64,000 nucleotides of DNA, from assembly GCF_001692325.1 (NCBI RefSeq), contig NZ_LXKN01000020.1:21164-85163 (forward strand), in the 5' to 3' direction. This DNA is from Rhizobium sp. AC27/96 (GTDB lineage: Bacteria > Pseudomonadota > Alphaproteobacteria > Rhizobiales > Rhizobiaceae). The position numbers were made by a program, and so were the translations under genes. The notes beneath the pieces were generated by a model. That model saw only the letters and a list, made by a program, of their open reading frames with translations. It was not told where the DNA came from and made no database searches. Of the stretch, positions 25,299-31,803 are shown piece after piece. Each line of letters opens with the position of its first letter. Positions within the stretch are counted from its first letter, which is position 1.

Positions 25299-26255
25299 TC
25301 AGCCGAGTTTTAATCCGCTTTGTTCGAAGGCCTCGCGGGTCAGGCGTTTCTCTGCTTCCGTCAACTCCAGCAGCGGCGCTCGCACGGGGCCGCCGGCCTG
25401 CCCCAGCAGTTCCTGCCAGTATTTCTGGTGCGCATGCGGCTTTTCGGCCGGGCGGGAACGCTTGAAGGCATCACGGGCCTGCTGGAGGCTTGCGCTGACG
25501 GCCTTCGCCTCGGCCGCCTTTCCGGCGAAAGCGAGGTCGGTATAATCGCGCATGCGCCGATCGACCTTGGTCTGCAGAGTGTAAGGCGGCGACGAGCAGA
25601 GATAGAGCTGCCAGCCGAGCTCCAGCACATTGTCGATCCATTCTTCTTCCGACGCGGTGGACACAAGAATGCGGTCACCGGCGAGCGCGGTCAGCTCCTT
25701 GTACATGTCGCGCGGGACGGAATATTTGATGGCAACCACCGTCTCAATATCGGCGAGGCGGTTGCAAAGCTCGGGGCTCATCAGATAGCCGCTATCGGGA
25801 TGCGACCACAGCGCCATGCCGATATCGACCTTGGAGGCGATCATTTCGTAATAACGCAGCAGCGTTTCGTCCTGCGCCTTGAAGAAATGCAGGATCGGCG
25901 CATGGACGACGATATAGTCGGCGCCGCAGGCCTGCGCATGTTTGGCAAGCTCGATGACGACATCCATGTTCTGGTCGGAACAGGACATGATCGTCTGCGC
26001 CCGGCCGGCGGTCGCCTCGACCGAGAGGTCGAACAGCCGCTTGCGTTCGTCCAGCGACATGGCAAAGAACTCGCCCTGCTTGCCGGCGATGAAGAGGCCG
26101 TCGATGGCAAGATCGCCGATCCAATGATCGACATTCCGCCGGAAACCATCCTCGTCGATGGCACCATCCTGATGGAAGGGCGTGTTGGCCGCAGCCCAAA
26201 TGCCGCGCATGGTCGCGCGCGAATGGGCCTTGGCGTTCTTGCGGTCGTATTTCAT
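25299..26255 (-). CDS. DapA-family (dihydrodipicolinate synthase-like) lyase
   Basis: This is a TIM-barrel class I aldolase-family enzyme of 318 residues. The Schiff-base lysine K177 lies in TVVAIKYSV. The GTTGE motif is replaced by GKQGE near residue 58, and the YNxP motif that supplies the catalytic Tyr reads WSHPDSG near residue 150. It is therefore unlikely to be a true dihydrodipicolinate synthase. It is the first gene of the 3-hydroxyanthranilate operon, with ATG at 26255 behind AGGAGGATC. A retro-aldol, hydratase or decarboxylase step on a ring-cleavage product is conceivable. No specific reaction can be assigned. Confidence 0.85.
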   Translation of the reverse strand: MKYDRKNAKAHSRATMRGIWAAANTPFHQDGAIDEDGFRRNVDHWIGDLAIDGLFIAGKQGEFFAMSLDERKRLFDLSVEATAGRAQTIMSCSDQNMDVVIELAKHAQACGADYIVVHAPILHFFKAQDETLLRYYEMIASKVDIGMALWSHPDSGYLMSPELCNRLADIETVVAIKYSVPRDMYKELTALAGDRILVSTASEEEWIDNVLELGWQLYLCSSPPYTLQTKVDRRMRDYTDLAFAGKAAEAKAVSASLQQARDAFKRSRPAEKPHAHQKYWQELLGQAGGPVRAPLLELTEAEKRLTREAFEQSGLKLG

Positions 26256-26489
26256 GGATCCTCCTTGATCGTCGGAATGTTCGGGGCATGGGCGCCAGGA
26301 GGGGCATGTCGGTAACGTGGCCACTGAGATGCGGCTGAGCGCGACCATTCCTCCAGCGTTTCCGTGCATTCCGATTGCCGATCCTTAAGGCCGGCGTGTT
26401 TGGCAAAGTTCTATCTCCCGAACCATTAAGCAGCAGATTTTTTTATTCAAGAACCGGCGGAAACTGCATATATTCATGTTAATTCCAGT

Positions 26490-27407
26490 ATGGATCGACC
26501 GATGATCAATTTACGTCAGATCAAATGCTTCCAAGCCGTCGTCGAGCTTGGCAATTTCTCCCGCGCAGCCGAGCGATTGCGCACGAGCCAGGCGGGGGTC
26601 TCGCATGCCATTCATGATCTAGAAGCGTTGCTGGGCACGCGCCTTTTCGACCGCACGACACGGCGCGTGGAATTGACCGAGGCGGGCCAGATTTTCGCCG
26701 CCGGCGTGTTGCCGGGGCTCGCTGAAATCGAGCGCGCCGTGGAATCCGTGCGCGACCTCAGCGAGTTGCGGACTGGCTTGGTGCGCATTGCAGCGCCGCC
26801 GCTTTTGGGCGCCACCGTCCTTCCCAGGCTTCTGCAGGAGGTGGCCAAGCTTCATCCGAGCCTGCGGCTGCGGATCGAAGATGTGGGAACCGATCTGATC
26901 GTGCCGCGCGTCCGCAACGGCCTTTACGAGATCGGCATCGGCACCTTCAATGCCGACGAGGAAGGGATCGACCGCCAGCATGTGCTGAGCGACCGGCTGA
27001 TGGTGTTCATCGAAATGAATCACCCTTTCAAATCACTTGAAGAAGTGGATTGGAAAGCGTTGGCGGATCAGCGCGTCATCACGCTGACGCGGGAGAGCAA
27101 TATCCGCCTGCTGACCGAAATCGGTTTCGAGACCGCCGGACTGCCGCTTCGTCCGCATCTGGAAGTGCATCAGATACACACGGCGCTTTCGCTCGTCGAA
27201 AGCGGCGCCGGCGTCGCGGTGCTGCCGACCTATGCCTTTGCGGCGCTGAACGGGCGGGGGATTGCCGCGCGCCCGCTGATTGGCCCGGCAATCACACGCC
27301 AGGTCAGTATCATAACCGCACGAGAGCGCACGCTTTCGCCGGCAACGACGGCCGTGCGCCCGCTTCTGCGAAAAATCCTGCGCGAGATGGTGCCCGAAGT
27401 TCTCTAG
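26490..27407 (+). CDS. LysR-family transcriptional regulator
   Basis: This regulator of about 305 residues has a helix-turn-helix, LRQIKCFQAVVELGNFSRAA with SQAGVSHAIHDLEALLG, and a LysR effector domain. It is divergent from the DapA-like/3-hydroxyanthranilate dioxygenase operon across 234 bases and is the natural candidate for controlling it. An ATG at 26502 is an alternative start. The intergenic region is AT-rich near the regulator start, but I found no clear inverted repeat of LysR type there. It ends 22 bases from the convergent glutathione transferase gene. Confidence 0.9.
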   Translation: MDRPMINLRQIKCFQAVVELGNFSRAAERLRTSQAGVSHAIHDLEALLGTRLFDRTTRRVELTEAGQIFAAGVLPGLAEIERAVESVRDLSELRTGLVRIAAPPLLGATVLPRLLQEVAKLHPSLRLRIEDVGTDLIVPRVRNGLYEIGIGTFNADEEGIDRQHVLSDRLMVFIEMNHPFKSLEEVDWKALADQRVITLTRESNIRLLTEIGFETAGLPLRPHLEVHQIHTALSLVESGAGVAVLPTYAFAALNGRGIAARPLIGPAITRQVSIITARERTLSPATTAVRPLLRKILREMVPEVL

Positions 27408-27429
27408 GATAGTGAACCGTGCTGCCCTG

Positions 27430-28089
27430 CTAGTGCTGTGCTTTGCCGGTCCGGTAGCCGGATTGCTGGAACGGATGTGCCTCGGCGAATTCCGGACGCT
27501 CGAAGCATTGCCGCCCGAGGGCTGCTACCGTGGGAAATTCTGCGAGATCCAATTTGTAAAGATTGGCGATGACGATCTGGCCGGCAATGCAGATGTCGGC
27601 GATCCCCGGTGTGGCTCCCAATGCAAATGGAGCAGGGGGACGCCGCGTCAGCAACCGCTCATAGGTCGCAAGTCCTTCCACGGTCCAATGTTTGCACCAT
27701 GACTCAATTGCATCGGCATCGGCACCGAATGCTTCGCCCAGATGCTTGCGAACGCGCGGCACGATAAAGGGGTGGGCGTCGGCGATCGAAACCAGCGCCA
27801 GCGACCGGGCATAGGCGCGCTCCTTGGCGTCGGCCGGCATCAGGCGCGGTTCCGGCTTGATGTCGTCGAGATATTCCATGATCGCCAGCGACTGGAAAAT
27901 GCGATGGCCGTCGTGGACGAGCGTGGGCACGACGCGCTCGGCGTTCACTTCGGCATAGTCGGCATCGAACTGACGGCCGGAAAGAATGTCGATTTCGATT
28001 TCCTCGAAGGCAAGCTTCTTCAACGCCAGTGCGACCCGGACGCGGAACGCCGCATTCGAGCGCCAGAAGCTGTAGAGCTGAATTGTCAT
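27430..28089 (-). CDS. Glutathione S-transferase family, zeta/MaiA-like
   Basis: This 219-residue protein has a thioredoxin-fold N-terminus, with SFWRSNAAFRVRVALALK and the cis-Pro segment VVPTLVHDG near residue 50, and a helical C-terminal domain. The overall pattern resembles maleylacetoacetate isomerases. The zeta-class SSCxWRVRIAL motif is degenerate here, reading SNAAFRVRVAL, so the active-site Ser and Cys are not both kept. The start is the ATG at 28089. A long upstream extension in frame is not coding-like. The role is a glutathione-dependent isomerase or conjugase on an unknown substrate. Confidence 0.83.
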   Translation of the reverse strand: MTIQLYSFWRSNAAFRVRVALALKKLAFEEIEIDILSGRQFDADYAEVNAERVVPTLVHDGHRIFQSLAIMEYLDDIKPEPRLMPADAKERAYARSLALVSIADAHPFIVPRVRKHLGEAFGADADAIESWCKHWTVEGLATYERLLTRRPPAPFALGATPGIADICIAGQIVIANLYKLDLAEFPTVAALGRQCFERPEFAEAHPFQQSGYRTGKAQH

Positions 28090-28371
28090 TGGATCGGTCC
28101 ATTCTGTGAATTGAATGTATTGGATTCGATGCGGCGAACGATCATTGTTCTGTTCCGCATCACGGGGCAAACCCTGTCTAGCGGATGATCTTACCCTACG
28201 TCTCGCATGGGCGTGTTGCCATATGGCAATGCCGGCTTGCGATTCTGCAAGCCGGACCACGCGGCCCAGTGCCTTGCCGGGTAGCAACGCGCGCTTGCGA
28301 GCTTCCAACCAGCATTCCGCTCTCAAGGCGCCTATCCTGTAGCTGCGAAAAACACACAGGAGAAACTCCAG

Positions 28372-28989
28372 ATGAAACTCTATTATGCGCCGGGCGTCTG
28401 TTCGATGGCCGCCCATATCGTTGCCGTCGAGGCCGGGCTCACTCTCGATCTGGTAAAGGTGGACATTCGCAGCGAGCCTCATCGCGTCGAGGATGGCCGT
28501 GATCTGAAGGCGGTCAGTGCAAAGGGTGTGGTGCCGGTGCTGGAACTCGACAATGGCGAGATCCTCACTGAAGGCGTCGCGATCCTGCTCTATCTGGCTG
28601 ACAAAAAGCCGGACGCAATGCTGACGCCTGAACAGGGCAGCTTTGAGCACTATCGTCTCCAGGAATGGCTCACCTTCATCAGCTCCGAGCTGCACAAGAC
28701 CTTCAGCCCCTGGCTGTTCCATCCCGAATATGGCGCACAGGCTGCCGAGGTTGCCAAGGAAAGGCTACGGCAGCGCTTCGATATTCTGGAGGCTCATCTG
28801 GCGACACAGGATTATCTGGTCGGAGGCCGTTTCAGCATCGCCGATGCCTATTGCTTCACCATCATGAATTGGTCCAGGGGGCTTCGTATCGATCTTGGGG
28901 CGTGGCCAAATCTGACGCGCTATCTATTTGAGATTGCCGAACGCCCAGGCGTACGTATGACGCTCGTTGCCGAAGGCCTGCGCAAATAG
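28372..28989 (+). CDS. Glutathione S-transferase, beta class
   Basis: This is a cytosolic glutathione transferase of 205 residues. It has the bacterial beta-class signature MKLYYAPGVCSMAAHI with the active-site C10, the KGVVPVLELDNG segment near residue 50 and LTEGVAILLYLAD near residue 63. The C-terminal motif FSIADAYCF with its structural Asp is present. The ATG follows AGGAGAAACTCC. It is divergent from the MaiA-like gene across 282 bases that hold no gene. Likely functions are conjugation or peroxide detoxification. Confidence 0.92.
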   Translation: MKLYYAPGVCSMAAHIVAVEAGLTLDLVKVDIRSEPHRVEDGRDLKAVSAKGVVPVLELDNGEILTEGVAILLYLADKKPDAMLTPEQGSFEHYRLQEWLTFISSELHKTFSPWLFHPEYGAQAAEVAKERLRQRFDILEAHLATQDYLVGGRFSIADAYCFTIMNWSRGLRIDLGAWPNLTRYLFEIAERPGVRMTLVAEGLRK

Positions 28990-29017
28990 CAGGCGCGCGG
29001 GTAAGTACCGAGTTCGC

Positions 29018-29935
29018 TCAACCGGCGACGCTGAAAGCACCAACGCGCTCTCCCTCCAGCAGCGCCCGCCGTGCGAGCAGGCCGCCGCCGACATGATCGA
29101 AGAAAGCCCGTACGCGTGCCGTGTTGCGCAGATCCTTATGCGTGATCAGCCACAGTTCCCGGGTGAGTTCGTCGAGCGGGTCCTGAACCCGCTCGATATC
29201 GGGCTCCAGATCGCCAAGGTAGCAGGGCAGGAGCGCCAAGCCCAAGCCTGCTTTCACCGCCATGAGCTGATTGATGAGACTGCTGGAGCGATATGCAAAG
29301 GCGCGGGGCGAAATATTCTCCGTCAACCACCTCGCTGCCGCAGCCACAGCGCCGCTGTCCCAGCCGATCACCGCGTGGCTCGAAAGCGAGGCGATGTCGG
29401 TGGGACGTTCGCGATCTGCAAGATAGGCGTTGCTGCCATAGAAGGTCCAGGGCGTCGATGCGATCTTGCGGCCGAACAGCTCGCCCTCATGCGGGCGGGT
29501 GGCTCGGATGGCAATATCGGCTTCGCGCCTCAGGAGATCGAGCTGCCTGTTATCGACAAGCAGCTCCAGCTCGATACCGTCATGTTCGCGACGAAAGCCC
29601 GCAAGCACTTCGTTGAGAATGCGGTAGGCCAAGGTCTCCGACGAGGTGATCTTGAGCTTGCCGGACAGTCGGGTGTCTTGGCCCGTGATCGAACGATCGA
29701 TCGCAAGAATCTCCGTCTCCAGCCGCTCGGCAGCCATGACCATCTGCAAGCCGGCGTCGGTCGGCACATATTGGCTCGATGTGCGATCAAACAACTGCAC
29801 GCCTCGGCGCTTCTCCAAGGCATTCAGCCAACGGAACACCGTCGAATGGTCGTGGCCCAGATCCTTTGCCGCGCCGACAAGCGACCCAGCCCGCCCAATC
29901 GCCAGCACAATCCTGAATTCGTTCCAGTCCGTCAT
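29018..29935 (-). CDS. LysR-family transcriptional regulator
   Basis: This 305-residue regulator begins MTDWNEFRIVLAIGRAGSLV. Its helix-turn-helix includes LGHDHSTVFRWLNALEKRRG, which is a divergent form of the usual TQxAVSxxIxxLE pattern. The effector domain is of the usual length. The ATG at 29935 is preferred. A much longer upstream reading runs through the divergent promoter region. It is divergent from the SMR exporter and E1-alpha genes across 355 bases. A palindrome at 30064-30076 with the T-N11-A pattern is its likely binding site. Confidence 0.88.
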   Translation of the reverse strand: MTDWNEFRIVLAIGRAGSLVGAAKDLGHDHSTVFRWLNALEKRRGVQLFDRTSSQYVPTDAGLQMVMAAERLETEILAIDRSITGQDTRLSGKLKITSSETLAYRILNEVLAGFRREHDGIELELLVDNRQLDLLRREADIAIRATRPHEGELFGRKIASTPWTFYGSNAYLADRERPTDIASLSSHAVIGWDSGAVAAAARWLTENISPRAFAYRSSSLINQLMAVKAGLGLALLPCYLGDLEPDIERVQDPLDELTRELWLITHKDLRNTARVRAFFDHVGGGLLARRALLEGERVGAFSVAG

Positions 29936-30290
29936 GTTCTTGCTACCTCGCAAATTGGATCTGCATCCGGACATGATGCATTGCAAATCGGAAAGCGTGT
30001 TGTCGAACGGCGTCCGAGCATCGATGTCTCTTCCCGTCCCAGTATAAGTTCCAAACGGCACGGTTTGCATTGCAAAGATGCAAGCCAGACTTTCCGAACG
30101 GCAAGCTGTAAGCCGCCGAGGTGAAAGCCGAACGGTTGCGGCGTCTCGGTTGTCAGGCGGAAATATCGGCTTGCAAAACCACAACGGGCGTTGCGCGCTC
30201 AGCACTCCTATCATCCGGGCTCATGCTTTTGCCGACGCGGTCCGCGTCCGCCAGGCTGCAAGTCAAGACAATGATGCAATGGAGACGCGT
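29936..30290. promoter_or_regulatory. Divergent LysR / SMR regulatory region with repeated GCATTGCAAA
   Basis: No gene was found in these 355 bases. TTTGCATTGCAAA at 30064-30076 is a palindrome of two 5-bp arms around ATT and satisfies the LysR T-N11-A rule. A second GCATTGCAAA lies at 29978-29987, close to the regulator start. Two similar sites in a divergent gap are typical of LysR regulation and activation. Confidence 0.5.
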
Positions 30291-30620
30291 ATGGGAACGG
30301 GCATGGCATGGGGATTGTTGATCCTGTCCGGTCTTCTCGATGTTGCCTGGGCGATCAGCGTGAAGATGGCCGATGGCTATAGTCGTTTGGCCTGGTCCGT
30401 CCTGTCCTTCTTCCTGCTTGCCGCTTTCATCTACGCCCTCGGCAAGTCGCTTCAGGTCCTGCCGCTCGGCACGGCCTATGCCGTCTGGGCCGGTATCGGC
30501 GCGATCGGATCTATCGTTCTGGGCATCGTGATCTTTCGCGAACCCGCGACCTTCATCCGCCTCTTCTGGATCGCCGTCACCCTCAGCGGCATCGTCGGTC
30601 TCAAGCTATCGAGCAGCTGA
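30291..30620 (+). CDS. Small multidrug resistance (SMR) protein, SugE/Gdx-like
   Basis: This four-helix inner-membrane exporter has 109 residues. SMR proteins work as dual-topology dimers that exchange protons for cations such as guanidinium or quaternary amines. The first helix, GLLILSGLLDVAWAISVKMA, aligns with SugE, but the essential membrane Glu is replaced by Asp17. The third helix segment GTAYAVWAGIGAIGS matches the family. ATG at 30291 follows GGAG. An ATG at 30303 is possible. It starts an apparent two-gene unit with the E1-alpha gene 40 bases later. Confidence 0.87.
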   Translation: MGTGMAWGLLILSGLLDVAWAISVKMADGYSRLAWSVLSFFLLAAFIYALGKSLQVLPLGTAYAVWAGIGAIGSIVLGIVIFREPATFIRLFWIAVTLSGIVGLKLSSS

Positions 30621-30660
30621 GGTTCGCCGCCGCTGCTCATCCCAAGACGAAGGAAATATC

Positions 30661-31650
30661 ATGACCAAGCTGAATGCCGACCCGAGTTTCGTTTTCTCCA
30701 GGGACGAGGAATTGAAGGCTTTTCGCGACATGCTGTTGATCCGCCGCTTTGAGGAGCGCTGCGGGCAAATGTACGGCGAGGGCCTGATTGCCGGCTTCTG
30801 CCATCTCTATATTGGCCAGGAAGCGGTGGTCGTCGGAATGCAGATGGCGATCGGCGAGGGCGATCAGGTCATCACGGCCTATCGCGACCATGGTCATGCG
30901 CTGATGTCGGGCATGGATCCCAAGGCGGTGCTGGCCGAGCTGACTGGCCGCATGTCGGGTGTGTCGAAGGGCAAAGGCGGCTCCATGCACATGTTCGCGC
31001 CTAAACGCGGCTTTTATGGCGGGCATGGCATCGTTGGTGCACAGGCATCCCTCGGCACCGGTCTCGCCTTCGCCAATAAATATCGCGGCAACGACCGCGT
31101 TTGCCTCACCTATTTCGGCGATGGCGCATCGAACCAGGGCCAGGTTTACGAGAGTTTCAACATGGCGAAGATCTGGGATCTGCCGGTGGTTTACGTCATC
31201 GAAAACAATCACTACGGCATGGGCACCAGCATCGAGCGTGCTTCGGCGAACCTCAATCTTTCTGAGCGTGGCCTGTCCTTGAACATCCCGGGCGAACAGG
31301 TCGACGCAATGGATGTCCGCGCCGTGCGAGCCGCGGGCATCAGGGCTGTCGAACACGCCCGGGCTGGCAAGGGCCCCTTCATCCTTGAAATGCTGACCTA
31401 TCGCTATCGTGGCCATTCGATGTCTGACCCGGCTAAGTATCGCTCCCGCGAGGAGGTACAAAAGGTCAGGAACGAGAGCGATCCTATCGACCGGTCGCGT
31501 GCCCGCATTCTCGAAGATGGCCATGCCAGCGAGGACGACATCAAGCTGATGGAAAAAGAAATCAAGGATATCGTTGCCGACGCAGTCGACTTCGCCAAGA
31601 CCAGCCCGTTGCCCGACCCAACCGAACTTTACACCGACGTCTATGTGTGA
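30661..31650 (+). CDS. Orphan E1-alpha subunit of a 2-oxoacid/acetoin dehydrogenase
   Basis: This 329-residue protein is a thiamine-diphosphate-dependent dehydrogenase E1-alpha. The TPP/metal motif GDGASNQGQVYESFNMAK starts near residue 156 and continues to IENNHYG. The HLYIGQEA and GKGGSMHMF motifs of PdhA/AcoA proteins are present, as is the phosphorylation-loop-like YRYRGHSMSDP. Such proteins normally work as alpha2-beta2 with E1-beta, then E2 and E3. None of those genes is present in this window, so this is either an orphan paralogue borrowing partners or a stand-alone enzyme. The LysR gene upstream may control it together with the SMR gene. Confidence 0.9.
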   Translation: MTKLNADPSFVFSRDEELKAFRDMLLIRRFEERCGQMYGEGLIAGFCHLYIGQEAVVVGMQMAIGEGDQVITAYRDHGHALMSGMDPKAVLAELTGRMSGVSKGKGGSMHMFAPKRGFYGGHGIVGAQASLGTGLAFANKYRGNDRVCLTYFGDGASNQGQVYESFNMAKIWDLPVVYVIENNHYGMGTSIERASANLNLSERGLSLNIPGEQVDAMDVRAVRAAGIRAVEHARAGKGPFILEMLTYRYRGHSMSDPAKYRSREEVQKVRNESDPIDRSRARILEDGHASEDDIKLMEKEIKDIVADAVDFAKTSPLPDPTELYTDVYV

Positions 31651-31685
31651 AACCTCGACTGGCGCGGAGTATAGTTCGATCGTCA

Positions 31686-31706
31686 CGACCGCGACGCTTG
31701 CGGTCG
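31686..31706 (+). terminator. Hairpin after the E1-alpha gene
   Basis: CGACCGC and GCGGTCG form a perfect 7-bp stem with a 7-nt loop, about 35 bases after the stop. No T-run follows. Confidence 0.4.
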
Positions 31707-31803
31707 GCTCGATTTCGCGCAAAGTGTCCCGATAATCGAAGTGGGACGCCGGTGTGGCAAGGCACATACCCGCCTGCGAACTTGACACCGCGCGCCAAGG
31801 CGA

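Noticed and set aside
30078..30290. N-terminal extension of the SMR protein
   Set aside because: The family is about 105-110 residues and the extension crosses the divergent operator region.
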